Translations under genes and position numbers: made by a program
Assembly (NCBI RefSeq): GCF_002091675.1
Contig: NZ_BDAE01000026.1
Coordinates: 1-64,000 of the forward strand
DNA: 64,000 nt
From: Pseudomonas luteola NBRC 103146
GTDB taxonomy: Bacteria > Pseudomonadota > Gammaproteobacteria > Pseudomonadales > Pseudomonadaceae
Direction: 5' to 3'
Shown here: positions 18,843 to 27,743 of the stretch, in pieces
Layout of the letters: every line of letters starts with the position of its first letter
Position numbering within the stretch: position 1 is the first letter of the stretch
The notes under the pieces: model-generated
Databases searched by the model: none
Seen by the model: only the letters and a program-made list of their open reading frames with translations
What the model was told of the DNA's origin: nothing

Positions 18843-19205
18843 TCAGTCGAGTCGTCTGCCGTCTGAGAAGGGGCGTATGTCCAGTCCTGGTTGCAAAGGC
18901 GGCTCTACATGATCAGGGGTCGGCTTTGGGCGTTGATAGTTTCTGGATTCGGCTATCAGCGCCTTGGCAGATTCGACCAGCGCTTCAAGTTCTGTGTCGA
19001 TCTGAATCAACCGGTCTATCAGATAACGAGCCTTGCCTGCGTATTCAGGGTGAATACTGCCATCCAGCACTAGGGCCAGACGACAAACCTCAGAGGCATG
19101 TGCCTGAAAACGTGCTGAATCAATAGCTGTTACAGCACTGTCGATACGAAACTCGCTGGCATCCTTGCTGGCATGAGTGAAACTCAAGATGATCTTCCAT
19201 TCCAC
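18843..19205 (-). CDS. hypothetical helical protein
   Basis: 120 residues. The start MEWKIILSFTHASKDASEFR is followed by a helical region with VLDGSIHPEYAGKARYLIDR and ELEALVESAKALIAES, and a proline-rich tail. It has no recognised domain, signal or membrane segment. It is convergent with the gene at 18502 (2 bases apart) and upstream of an intergenic stretch that I suspect encodes a small RNA on the other strand. Confidence 0.5.
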   Translation of the reverse strand: MEWKIILSFTHASKDASEFRIDSAVTAIDSARFQAHASEVCRLALVLDGSIHPEYAGKARYLIDRLIQIDTELEALVESAKALIAESRNYQRPKPTPDHVEPPLQPGLDIRPFSDGRRLD

Positions 19206-19319
19206 AATAAACAGTGAATTATTAGATCACAGGGCCAGTAGTAATGGCTAATTGCCTTTATATTGTTTTGATCTAGTTTCCAAACTGTTCAGATAGCAAC
19301 CTGATGTTTCGCACGCTTG

Positions 19320-19465
19320 GCTCATAGGGGAAGATTAAAGGCTGTTCAGCTTTTGTTTTGGTTGGATGGGATATCTTGAAACTGCAATCTCATCACCTCC
19401 TATGAGCTTAGTCAGCACCGTTAGAACCGCATTACTGACAACCCCGCCTCGGCGGGGTTTTTATT
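19320..19465 (+). ncRNA. candidate small RNA with closing stem and intrinsic terminator
   Basis: No gene lies in the 340-base gap. The strand reads GCTCATAGG (19320-19328), which pairs perfectly with CCTATGAGC (19399-19407), and then ends in a strong intrinsic terminator (19440-19464). The only rightward gene upstream stops at 18840, beyond an opposing gene, so this terminator appears to belong to its own transcript. Three GGA triplets occur inside the stem region (one at 19330, two near 19375), which could suggest an Rsm-type RNA but is weak evidence. Start and promoter are not certain. Confidence 0.4.
19440..19464 (+). terminator. strong intrinsic terminator
   Basis: AACCCCGC-CTCG-GCGGGGTT followed by TTTATTT. 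The T run lies on the plus strand only, so it serves a rightward transcript. Confidence 0.85.
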
Positions 19466-19545
19466 TGCCTTAAGAAAATTCAATGGTTACCGGCAACCCC
19501 GCAGGACCGGTGCAGGCTCCCGCGGGCTATCAGTGTCACCGATAT

Positions 19546-21222
19546 TTAATGAGACTTTTCAGCGTTGTTGCCCAGAGCGGTCTCAAGCAGGTCTGCCTCA
19601 CGTACGAGTTTGCGTAAGGTGTTGTCATTGATAATGTGCTTGCTGCGCAACTTGTAATACTCATGGCGCTCAGCTTTCAATGCCTCCAGACGGGTTTCAC
19701 GCTCCAGCTCCCGGCGACTTTCCAGGACAGGAGTGGAGAGTTCGACATTATTGATTTCCAGCCGCTTGTGGTAGTAGTCCATCAGCTGGAGCGTAACGTC
19801 ATTGAACGCAATGATGATTTCTTCATCACCCTTGTGCTCGGCCAGTTTCTTGGCTTTTTCCTGACGGTAGCTTTCAATTCGACGAATAGCCGCTTCAGCG
19901 CCGCGAATGCGGGCTGTTCGCTCCTCTTCATACGCCTTGGTGTCCTTTGGCAAGTGCAGATTCCGAAGCACCAGGGGAAGGCCGATACTGCCGGCAATCA
20001 AGGTAAACATAATGACGCCGGTAGCCAGGAAGATAAGTAGCTCTCGTGCTGGAAAGGGAGTCCCATCATTCATTGCAACCGGTAAGGAGAGCGCTGCTGC
20101 CAAGGTTACCGTGCCTCGAATACCAGCCAGGCTACCCGCAAGAATGACGCGCATCGATACCCTGGGTCTGGCTTCACGCCTGGACAGCAGGCGAGGCAGG
20201 TGGGCTGCGCCCAAAATCCAGACAAAACGCATGGCAAACAATGATAGGGAAATCAGGCCGACCAGACCCAGCAGCTTGAAGAATTCGAGCGTACCGCCAT
20301 TCTGCTCCGCATAGTGCAGAGCACCCTCGATAATTTCGGGTAGTTGAAAACCTAGGAGCAGGAAGACCAGGGCGTTGAGCACAAACTCAAGCATGTCCCA
20401 AACGCTGCGCGTTTGAATGCGTGAGCTGGTCTGGTCCTGACGTTTCAGGTCCTTATAGTTAATGACCATCCCCGCAGCTACGGCGGACAGGATGCCCGAC
20501 ATATTGAAATGCTCAGCCACCAGATAAGCTGCAAAGGGCAGCAGAAGCAGTAGAAGCACGATTTGGATCGTTGAAGCTTCGCCCAGTCGGCGCTCGATCA
20601 GGCGCGTTCTGATGAAGTTGAAAACAAAGGCCATGGCCGCGCCGATGACGAGACCACCTATCGAGATCATGAAGAAGCCCACAGTGGCATCCATGATGGA
20701 AAACGCGCCGGTAAGCGCTGCCGCAACTGCAAACTTGAACGCCACAAGGCCTGAGGCATCGTTCATCAACGATTCGCCTTCGAGGATATGCATGAGCCGC
20801 GGCGGAACGGGGAGACGACCGGAAATGGCGGACACCGCCACGGCATCGGTGGGAGACAGAATGGCAGTGAGCGCAAAGCAGACGGGCAAGGGCAGGTGAG
20901 GGAATATCCAATGCACGACATAGCCGACACCAACCACCGTCATAAGCACCAGACCTAGGGCCAGCGCCAGGATAGGACCTCGCAGAATCATGAACTCTCT
21001 TTGAGGAAAGCGTCGCGCATCGGCAAAGAGAAGCGGAGCAATAAAGAGCAGCATGAAGATTTCAGGCTCAAGTTCCACATGCAGACCGCCGGCAGGCCAG
21101 GCCAGCAATGCACCAAATGCGATTTGAACCAGCGGTGTCGGAAGTACGGGTAGGAAGCGGGCAGCCACACCGGTTGCAGACGCTACCAGTAGCAGAATCA
21201 GAACGAGATAAACGGTATTCAT
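19546..21222 (-). CDS. Na+/H+ antiporter, CPA1 (NhaP/YjcE) family
   Basis: 558 residues. Twelve or so transmembrane helices (about 1-425) are followed by a charged cytoplasmic tail (about 430-558) rich in Glu, Lys and Arg. CPA1 features are ALTAILSPTDAVAVSAISG, EGESLMNDASGLVAFKFA (the acidic ND pair of ion binding) and LAGIRGTVTLAAALSLP. It exchanges Na+ (or K+) for protons at the inner membrane. It appears monocistronic; a partly paired region near 21390-21425 lies upstream. Confidence 0.92.
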   Translation of the reverse strand: MNTVYLVLILLLVASATGVAARFLPVLPTPLVQIAFGALLAWPAGGLHVELEPEIFMLLFIAPLLFADARRFPQREFMILRGPILALALGLVLMTVVGVGYVVHWIFPHLPLPVCFALTAILSPTDAVAVSAISGRLPVPPRLMHILEGESLMNDASGLVAFKFAVAAALTGAFSIMDATVGFFMISIGGLVIGAAMAFVFNFIRTRLIERRLGEASTIQIVLLLLLLPFAAYLVAEHFNMSGILSAVAAGMVINYKDLKRQDQTSSRIQTRSVWDMLEFVLNALVFLLLGFQLPEIIEGALHYAEQNGGTLEFFKLLGLVGLISLSLFAMRFVWILGAAHLPRLLSRREARPRVSMRVILAGSLAGIRGTVTLAAALSLPVAMNDGTPFPARELLIFLATGVIMFTLIAGSIGLPLVLRNLHLPKDTKAYEEERTARIRGAEAAIRRIESYRQEKAKKLAEHKGDEEIIIAFNDVTLQLMDYYHKRLEINNVELSTPVLESRRELERETRLEALKAERHEYYKLRSKHIINDNTLRKLVREADLLETALGNNAEKSH

Positions 21223-21501
21223 GGGTAAGGCGAATCAACCTGCGGGAAAGGGTTGATGGCTAGTCAAACCGTCGAGCGGGACGAGGCGTATGAATGCTAG
21301 AGGGAAACGCAGGGAAGCATAACTACGGCAAGGTACAGCTTAAGGTGTTGAAGCCAGAATGGATTGCAGTCGAGACAGCCTTGACATAGCTTTTGGCTAT
21401 AGGCAAGGCCGTACCGATTAGACTCTATTAGTTATTTATCGCGATGTCCATGAACGCATTGTCGCGTGCGTTGTGGCATGGCTTAGGCCCTGCCTACCTT
21501 T

Positions 21502-24132
21502 TCACGCTTCTCTACCATCGACTTTGCGAATCGTACAAACCGTATCGAACCAAGCCTGGTTACCAATGAGCGGTTGTGGGTTGATGGGAATAATTCGGTT
21601 CACGTTGTAACCGTTACCGCGGCCCCCCTGGCGCTCATCCCACCAGAGCGAGGTGCTTAGGTCATCCTGTTCTGGAGTCCCTCCATAACCCTGCTGGCCA
21701 AGTGTCGCTTCGGTATTGCGCTCGCCCTGACGTGCAAGGGCAGCGCGACCCGATACGAGATAGCCGAGGCTATTGGATACCGCAAACACGCGAGGATGTA
21801 TGCCCTGGGTTACGAAAATACGAACACGCTCGGAGCCTACAGGCTCACCTGTCCCCTTATAGGCCTGGTCACCATGCGGGCCGCTGACCGGGCGGTAGGT
21901 GGTCAATTCAACCCAGTCGCCGGTTTTAAGGCCAAGTGACGCGGCAGTGGATGCATTGATCCACATGGGATTGTCATGGACGATTTCCGTCAGGTATTTC
22001 TGATTGGCTGTCCGGGCCTGAGTATGCACATTCCATTTGAAGCTGGTCAGGATGAACCGGTCTTCCGGCAGGTTCTGGTGCGCAGGAATAGGGATATAAC
22101 TGGGCAGACCGTCATCGGTAATGCCGAGTGTCGTAGCGACCTTGACCAGCTCCGGACAGTACAGCTCGAATTTGCGAGAGGGTGTCTGGAAACCTCTGAC
22201 TGCTGTGCGAATCCCGTCCTCTTTGATCATTAGGCCAATAGCACTTTCCTGGCCGGCCGTATTCGCCGTATAGATGACCTGCGTGGCTTCGTCGACTCTC
22301 GTGTTGCGGAGCTGTTCAGGCGTGAGGCGACGGCGATGTACCTCGTAGCTTTTCGGAGCGCTGCGGTCGACGTATACGCCATGCTTTTTCATGTACTCGA
22401 AGCCATCAGCTTCTTCGCCAGCCGGTATGTTGGCGCATTGGTGTCGGACAAACGCCTCATGGTCACCAAACTGAAAGTATCTGGCCTGTTCCGGGCCGAG
22501 GCGTCGGCCAATATCAAACAGCACATCGGCATAGCTACGTGCCTCGCCCGGCGGCTGCACCATGGGTTGACGCAAGGTAACGAAGTGCTGGAGTTCCAGG
22601 CTATTACGGGTATCAAGCCCCCAGCGCTCCAGATAGGTCGCATCCGGCAGGATCAAATCGGCGTAATGGGCCATCTCTGAATAAACTACGTCGGAGCAGG
22701 CATGAAAAGGGATCAGGGATTCATCCTTGAGCACCTCGACCGTTGTCGAGCGGCCCTCAGGCCAGGTCATGGGGGAGCTGATCGTATAGGATAGATACAC
22801 ATCAACCTTGGCGCGGCCTTGGCGGATGTAGTCATACACAATCTGGCCCACCTTCATCTCCTGCCAGCGGTTGGCCAGTGGCCACTCGGGTGGATCTTCC
22901 AGATCCGTTCTCAGCTTCGGCTTGGGCGGCACAGGTTGCGGCTGCGGATAGCGAGTGGCGCTGAGCTTTTCTTCCAGGCCATAGCAGTAACCACCCGGCT
23001 GGCCTACAGCGCCAACCAGGGCATTAAGCATGACCACGGCGCGTTCAGCATTGAGTCCATTGTAATGGGCGCCTGTCCCCCGGTTGGTAAACGCCACAGC
23101 AGCGGGGCGCTGGAGGGCAAATTCAAGTGCAAGGCGTTCGATGTCGCTGGCGGCGATCCCTGACTGCTGGGCCGCCCATTCAGGCGTGTAAGGGGCAAGG
23201 AAGGCATGGACTTCTTTCAGGCTCAGGTTGACGAAGTGCTCCATGAACCTGCGGTCGTATTCACCCTCGCGCATGATGACATGGCCCATGGCGAGTGCAA
23301 TAGCACCCTCGGTACCCGGAAAAGGCGCGTGCCACTCATCGCTGCGGCCAGCAGTGTTGGATAGGCGAATGTCGAAGGTGACAAGCTTGGCACCATGATC
23401 GAAGCGGGCGGTTGCCACACGCTTGGCCAAATGAAGACCGCCCTGGTGGGCCTCATAAAAATTGGAGCCGAAGTTCAGAAAGTATCGGCAGCGCTCGGCA
23501 TCGATGGACTCCCAGTCGGTGTCGCCCAGGCTGATATAGTTGGCGCCGCGCTTGCTGGCTGAGCACAAGGCGCGATGGTTGAGCTGCACGGGTGAGCCTA
23601 TAGCGCCTAAAAAACGCTTAATTTCCGCATCAATGCGAGAGCGTCCGGCATGCAGGGCGACCCGCTCGGGGTGCCCTGCATCGATACTGCGCTGAATGCG
23701 CGAGGCAATCTCTGTATAAGCTTCATCCCAGCTAATCCGTTGCCATAAACCTTCGCCCCGAGCGCCCGCCCGCTTCAGAGGATAAAGCAGTCGCTCGGGA
23801 TAGTCATTGATCGTCGGCCCGCTCTGACCCTTGGCACAGGTCATGTAGCTACCCATGTTTGGATCGAGAGGGTTGCCACGAATCTTGACGACCTGGTTAT
23901 CAATGACAAAGCCTTCGATACCGCATACGGTGGAGCAGTTCAGGCATACGCTTTTGACGCGTTTGGCCTGACTGTAGTCATGCTTGGTCTTGCGGGGCGG
24001 TGGATCCATGGCCAGGGCGGCAGCGACACCACCGGCACCAACGGCGGTACCTACGCCCAGATAGATGTATTCACCCAGTTTAAGCTGCGCGAGCGCTGCC
24101 ATTCCGGATTTGATGAACGTGCGACGTTTCAT
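21502..24132 (-). CDS. Tat-exported molybdopterin oxidoreductase, PhsA/TtrA-like catalytic subunit
   Basis: 876 residues from the ATG at 24132; the frame stays open upstream but this start gives a Tat signal (KRRTFIKSG). An N-terminal [4Fe-4S] site follows: Cys63, Cys66, Cys70 and Cys99. The likely Mo ligand is Cys190 in ALCSASKRGANY, which places it with thiosulfate, polysulfide and tetrathionate reductases rather than with formate dehydrogenase (Sec/Cys with His) or DMSO reductase (Ser). The C-terminal MopB-binding domain starts near 745 (HTQARTANQKYL). The partner FeS subunit lies just upstream; no NrfD-type membrane anchor is next to it. Substrate is unknown. Confidence 0.88.
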   Translation of the reverse strand: MKRRTFIKSGMAALAQLKLGEYIYLGVGTAVGAGGVAAALAMDPPPRKTKHDYSQAKRVKSVCLNCSTVCGIEGFVIDNQVVKIRGNPLDPNMGSYMTCAKGQSGPTINDYPERLLYPLKRAGARGEGLWQRISWDEAYTEIASRIQRSIDAGHPERVALHAGRSRIDAEIKRFLGAIGSPVQLNHRALCSASKRGANYISLGDTDWESIDAERCRYFLNFGSNFYEAHQGGLHLAKRVATARFDHGAKLVTFDIRLSNTAGRSDEWHAPFPGTEGAIALAMGHVIMREGEYDRRFMEHFVNLSLKEVHAFLAPYTPEWAAQQSGIAASDIERLALEFALQRPAAVAFTNRGTGAHYNGLNAERAVVMLNALVGAVGQPGGYCYGLEEKLSATRYPQPQPVPPKPKLRTDLEDPPEWPLANRWQEMKVGQIVYDYIRQGRAKVDVYLSYTISSPMTWPEGRSTTVEVLKDESLIPFHACSDVVYSEMAHYADLILPDATYLERWGLDTRNSLELQHFVTLRQPMVQPPGEARSYADVLFDIGRRLGPEQARYFQFGDHEAFVRHQCANIPAGEEADGFEYMKKHGVYVDRSAPKSYEVHRRRLTPEQLRNTRVDEATQVIYTANTAGQESAIGLMIKEDGIRTAVRGFQTPSRKFELYCPELVKVATTLGITDDGLPSYIPIPAHQNLPEDRFILTSFKWNVHTQARTANQKYLTEIVHDNPMWINASTAASLGLKTGDWVELTTYRPVSGPHGDQAYKGTGEPVGSERVRIFVTQGIHPRVFAVSNSLGYLVSGRAALARQGERNTEATLGQQGYGGTPEQDDLSTSLWWDERQGGRGNGYNVNRIIPINPQPLIGNQAWFDTVCTIRKVDGREA

Positions 24133-24169
24133 TGATTCATGCTCGAAAAGGGACAGGACGCAAGCGTGT

Positions 24170-24835
24170 TCAGGTAGGCGTACCGAGCTCCGCCCACGTA
24201 TCGATCTCGTAGGAATGCGGGTCGTGGTTGCGTCCGTGTGGCAGCTTGGTCTCGATGGCGCGAGGCGCAACGCGATCCAGTCCTCGGTAGAGAACTTGCG
24301 GCTGAGTGGCCTGTTCAGGCTTGAGGCTGGCCAGCTCGGCTCCGCGCTTCTGGTAGAATTGCGCGACAGGGCTTGCTGCATCGCTGAGATCACCAAAGAC
24401 CAGTACGCCGGTTGGGCAGGCTTCGACGCAGGCAGGCTGCATGGCCTGTTCCAGGCGGTGGCTACAGAAGTCGCACTTGTCGGCGACCCACTGGACCGGA
24501 TCAATGTGCAGGGCGCCGTATGGGCAGGCGGTCACGCAGCTGCCCCAGGTATCACACGTATCCACGTTGATTCGAACAATGCCGTCCTTGCCCTTTTCGA
24601 TGGAATGCGTAGGGCACGCCTTGATACAGGGTGCATCGGCGCATTGCATGCACAAAGCCGGAAGAAAGCTGCGCTGTGTGTGAGGAAATTCGCCTTGGTC
24701 GTAGTAATAGACCTTGGTTCTGAAGTGGCCAAGTTCCACTTGGTTTTCGACCTTGCAGGCGACCGAGCAGGCATGACAACCGATACAGCGCTCCAAATCG
24801 ATTGCCATGCGCCATTGGGGGGAGATGTCCTCCAT
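24170..24835 (-). CDS. ferredoxin-like electron-transfer subunit of the molybdoenzyme, predicted to hold one [3Fe-4S] cluster
   Basis: 221 residues from the ATG at 24835 (AGAAGG upstream); an in-frame ATG 13 codons earlier lacks a ribosome site. Four cluster-binding sets are seen: Cys17/20/23/27, Cys62/65/70/74, Cys94/100/104 and a C-terminal CDFC...ACPTG set. In the third set the second cysteine is replaced by Trp97 (CDTWGSC), as in NarH, where this gives a [3Fe-4S] cluster. It passes electrons between a quinol or cytochrome donor and the catalytic subunit encoded 37 bases downstream. Confidence 0.9.
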   Translation of the reverse strand: MEDISPQWRMAIDLERCIGCHACSVACKVENQVELGHFRTKVYYYDQGEFPHTQRSFLPALCMQCADAPCIKACPTHSIEKGKDGIVRINVDTCDTWGSCVTACPYGALHIDPVQWVADKCDFCSHRLEQAMQPACVEACPTGVLVFGDLSDAASPVAQFYQKRGAELASLKPEQATQPQVLYRGLDRVAPRAIETKLPHGRNHDPHSYEIDTWAELGTPT

Positions 24836-24879
24836 ACCAAACCTTCTAGTGTTATTTATAAGTGATTCGTGCACTGGAA

Positions 24880-24899
24880 CGTCTGGTCTGATCCAGACG
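24880..24899. promoter_or_regulatory. inverted repeat upstream of the molybdoenzyme operon
   Basis: Perfect 7-bp repeat CGTCTGG-TCTGAT-CCAGACG, 45-64 bases upstream of the FeS-subunit start. A good operator candidate; no regulator gene is adjacent. Confidence 0.45.
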
Positions 24900-24998
24900 A
24901 AACGGGCAGTCTCAGTCAGGGCGTAAGCGGTAAAGACGGAAATTGTGGCACAGCTAGGCAGGACGTCAAAAAACTGATGGTGTAGCGCAGGGCGAAAC

Positions 24999-25020
24999 AG
25001 GGTCTTGCAGGCAAGACCCT
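24999..25020 (-). terminator. hairpin terminator after the SDR gene
   Basis: Perfect 10-bp stem AGGGTCTTGC / GCAAGACCCT with a minimal loop, 13 bases past the SDR stop. Read leftward it is followed by GTTTCG, a short T run. Confidence 0.65.
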
Positions 25021-25032
25021 AGTGGAGCAGTG

Positions 25033-25776
25033 TCAGTAGTCCTGAAGCGTAGGACGGAAGAGAATCTCGTTGATGTCTACATCATCCGGCTGGCTCATGG
25101 CATAAACGACGGCTCGCGCGAAGGAGTCGGCGGGAATAGCGATTTCATAGAATTTGCGGACGTTTTCAGCGACGTCCTTCTCGGTGATGCTGTCTGGCAG
25201 CTCTGTAGCAACTGCGCCTGGAGAAATGATGGTGGTGCGGATGTTGTAGGGCTTCACCTCCTGGCGTAGTCCTTCGGAGATGATGCGTACGGCATGCTTG
25301 GTCGCAGAGTAGACCGTACTGCCAGCGCGCACCTTGTGTCCGGCTACTGACGATACGTTGATGATATGACCGGCCTTGCGCTCGGACATGTGGGGCAGTA
25401 CCGCAGCAATGCCGTAAAGCACACCTTTGACGTTGACGTCGATCATGCGGTCCCAGTCTTCGATCTTGAGCCGCTCAAGCGGGGAGTGCGGCATGAGTCC
25501 TGCGTTGTTCAACAGGGTGTCGACGCGGCCATAGGTGGCGATGGCTTTTTCGACCAGTGCCTTGACCTGTGCGCTGTCGGTGACGTCAGTCTTCATGGCA
25601 AGCGCCTTGCCGCCGTTGCCATTGATTTCATCAGCCAAGGCCTGGATACGCTCCAGGCGGCGCGCGCCCAAAACAACGGTTGCGCCCATCTGACTTAACT
25701 GTCGGGCCGTTGCCTCGCCCAGCCCGCTACTGGCACCGGTAATCACAACGATCTTGCCTTCAATGTTGTTGCTCAT
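25033..25776 (-). CDS. short-chain dehydrogenase/reductase (classical SDR)
   Basis: 247 residues. Cofactor motif [10 protein letters not shown] (about 13-22), NNAG at about 90-93, catalytic Ser in NVSSVAGHK and the YSATK Tyr-Lys pair at about 156-160 are all intact. The residue pattern around GARRLERI favours NADP(H). Such proteins reduce small carbonyl compounds, but nothing here fixes the substrate. It has an AGGAGACAGG ribosome region and its own terminator, so it is probably a single-gene unit. Confidence 0.9.
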   Translation of the reverse strand: MSNNIEGKIVVITGASSGLGEATARQLSQMGATVVLGARRLERIQALADEINGNGGKALAMKTDVTDSAQVKALVEKAIATYGRVDTLLNNAGLMPHSPLERLKIEDWDRMIDVNVKGVLYGIAAVLPHMSERKAGHIINVSSVAGHKVRAGSTVYSATKHAVRIISEGLRQEVKPYNIRTTIISPGAVATELPDSITEKDVAENVRKFYEIAIPADSFARAVVYAMSQPDDVDINEILFRPTLQDY

Positions 25777-25996
25777 GGCCTGTCTCCTTTAGGTTTAAGC
25801 CTTGGATAAAGAACAACGCGAACGGGCATAGGTTCTATGAAGTCTCCTACAGGCCAGGCAAACAGAAGGCCGGTCGTTTGTTGCAACCATGGAACCGGTT
25901 TCTATCAGCGGCTTTCTGCTGGTGTGCTGCCTATAACGCGGTTATGTTTCCGCAACGTTGTGGTCTTACCTGAATGCTCTAGAACAGGATCTTTAA

Positions 25997-27121
25997 ATGT
26001 TTCGCTCACGCTGGACGATGCCGGTTATCCTGATTTTGCTTCATGTTTATGTCGGCGTGACGCTGATTCCCCATCTGCCGCTTAACGATGTAGGGCAGTT
26101 GCTTGCCGCGCTTTTGCTGGCGCTGTCCTGCTACCTGGTGCCATTAGGGTTTCGCTCGCGCAGTTTGCGCATGCCCTGGCTGGCCTGGGCAGGTCTATTG
26201 GCTATGGGAATATTTTCCAGCCTTGCCGTGCTAAGCCTGTTGCGCGGTGTATTGATCGCTGTGCTCATGTTATTTCCTGGCGCGCTGTCCGAGGCGGTCA
26301 CAGAACGCTCTGCCGAGGCAGTCATAGGTCTGGTGCTGCTTTTCACGGTGCTGGGCGTCTTCAATGCACGACGAATTGCAAACGTCGTTGACGTTGAATT
26401 ACCCGTCGAAGACCTGCCGGAAGCCCTGGAAGGTTTTACGATCGCTCAGATCAGCGATATCCATGTTGGCCCAACAATTCACCGGTCTTATATTTCTGCC
26501 ATCGTTCAGCGGGTGAACCGTCTTGAGGCCGATGTCGTCGCGGTAACAGGGGATCTCGTCGACGGCTCTGTAAAGCAGTTGGCCGAGCACATTCAGCCAC
26601 TGGCCGAACTAAAAGGCCGTTACGGTGTGTACGTGGTGACAGGCAATCATGAGTACTACTCAGGTGCTTTGGAGTGGGTAAGCCACTTGAAACACATGGG
26701 CCTCAGGGTGCTGCTCAACGAGCACGTGGTGATTGCTCACAACGGGGCTGAGCTGGTGCTGGCGGGAATTACGGATTATTCCGCCGGAATGTTTGTGCCG
26801 CAGCACAAAAGCGATCCGCAGGCGGCGCTCCAGGGTGCGCCGAACAACGTGCCCAAGGTTCTTCTGGCCCATCAGCCACGCTCAGCAAAGCTGGCAGCCG
26901 AGGCGGGGTTTGATGTTCAGCTTTCCGGACATACCCATGGAGGGCAGTTCTGGCCGTGGATGCATTTTGTGCGTTTCCAGCAGCCGTGGGTGGCCGGTAT
27001 CCATCGGCTGGGGAGGCTTTTTGTCTATATCAGCCGGGGCACAGGTTATTGGGGACCTCCGATTCGCTTTGGTGCGCCCTCGGAAATCACCCGCATACGA
27101 CTGGTCTCGGCGCTTCCCTGA
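25997..27121 (+). CDS. membrane-anchored metallophosphoesterase
   Basis: 374 residues. Four hydrophobic helices (about 8-125) precede a calcineurin-like domain (about 145-370) with all the metal-binding motifs: ISDIHVG, GDLVDG, GNHEYY and SGHTHGGQFWP. The arrangement matches YkuE/YaeI-type phosphodiesterases of the inner membrane, which act on small phosphodiesters or lipids. The ribosome site is weak (AGGAT). It converges directly on the next small membrane protein, with no bases between the stops. Confidence 0.9.
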   Translation: MFRSRWTMPVILILLHVYVGVTLIPHLPLNDVGQLLAALLLALSCYLVPLGFRSRSLRMPWLAWAGLLAMGIFSSLAVLSLLRGVLIAVLMLFPGALSEAVTERSAEAVIGLVLLFTVLGVFNARRIANVVDVELPVEDLPEALEGFTIAQISDIHVGPTIHRSYISAIVQRVNRLEADVVAVTGDLVDGSVKQLAEHIQPLAELKGRYGVYVVTGNHEYYSGALEWVSHLKHMGLRVLLNEHVVIAHNGAELVLAGITDYSAGMFVPQHKSDPQAALQGAPNNVPKVLLAHQPRSAKLAAEAGFDVQLSGHTHGGQFWPWMHFVRFQQPWVAGIHRLGRLFVYISRGTGYWGPPIRFGAPSEITRIRLVSALP

Positions 27122-27397
27122 TTACTTATCGGACGTGGCGGTTGCTGGCGTAACCGCTGCATCCAGGAACAGAAGTGATCCGCTGAAAGACACCGCCATG
27201 AACAGGAACCAGGATACTTTGCGCAGCATCCAGATGATGATGTCGCTGCGGTTATCTGCACTGTTCAGCATCAGATGATGCGTTTTGAAGGGGTCGAAAA
27301 AACCTAGCAGGCCGAACAGTGCCAGCGTGCCGCAAAATAGGAAGACTAGCGCGAGTGCGTAATAGCGCGCGTTCTTCGAGGCGAGTAAGTTGTGCAT
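27122..27397 (-). CDS. small hypothetical membrane protein
   Basis: 91 residues with two hydrophobic segments: ALALVFLFCGTLALFGLLGF (about 14-33) and SWFLFMAVSFSGSLLFL (about 62-78), and a short Ala/Thr-rich tail. The loop HHLMLNSADNRSDIIIWML lies between. I recognise no family. It is adjacent, tail to tail, to the metallophosphoesterase. Confidence 0.6.
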   Translation of the reverse strand: MHNLLASKNARYYALALVFLFCGTLALFGLLGFFDPFKTHHLMLNSADNRSDIIIWMLRKVSWFLFMAVSFSGSLLFLDAAVTPATATSDK

Positions 27398-27470
27398 GAA
27401 ATAACCTTTGAAAAGACGTTGGATAAATAAGGCCCGGTCGGTCTTTTCAGCAACAATGCTGCGCTCTTGT

Positions 27471-27656
27471 TCAGGAGCGGCATGATTGATTTATCAGGTC
27501 TGAAAGCTCGATGCCCATATGCTCTATGACGGCACGGCTGTCCGATACTTGAATCGGGCCGTCGACGTACGACAGGTTCAGACCTGGTCGATGCCAGCCT
27601 AGGCGGTATTGGGATTGTTCTAGGAATAAGGGCGTTAACCCGTACAAGCGCAGCAT
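27471..27656 (-). CDS. possible small hypothetical protein
   Basis: 61 residues from an ATG without a strong ribosome site, MLRLYGLTPLFLEQSQYRLG at the start and ending SDLINQSCRS. The same frame is open upstream to the stop of the molybdoprotein gene, so a non-ATG start is possible. Composition is protein-like, but no domain is recognised. It may be a real short gene at the end of that operon or a chance frame in a 346-base gap. Confidence 0.3.
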   Translation of the reverse strand: MLRLYGLTPLFLEQSQYRLGWHRPGLNLSYVDGPIQVSDSRAVIEHMGIELSDLINQSCRS

Positions 27657-27743
27657 GACGCTGAAAAGAGGCGTACCGGCGCAAAGGCAAATACGGTACG
27701 CATCATATGGCTGGCTCTTAATATAAGGGCAGAATGCTGGGTT

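Noticed and set aside
27346-27690. 114-codon leftward frame rich in Arg and Pro
   Set aside because: Composition is typical of an out-of-frame read and it overlaps the small membrane protein gene.
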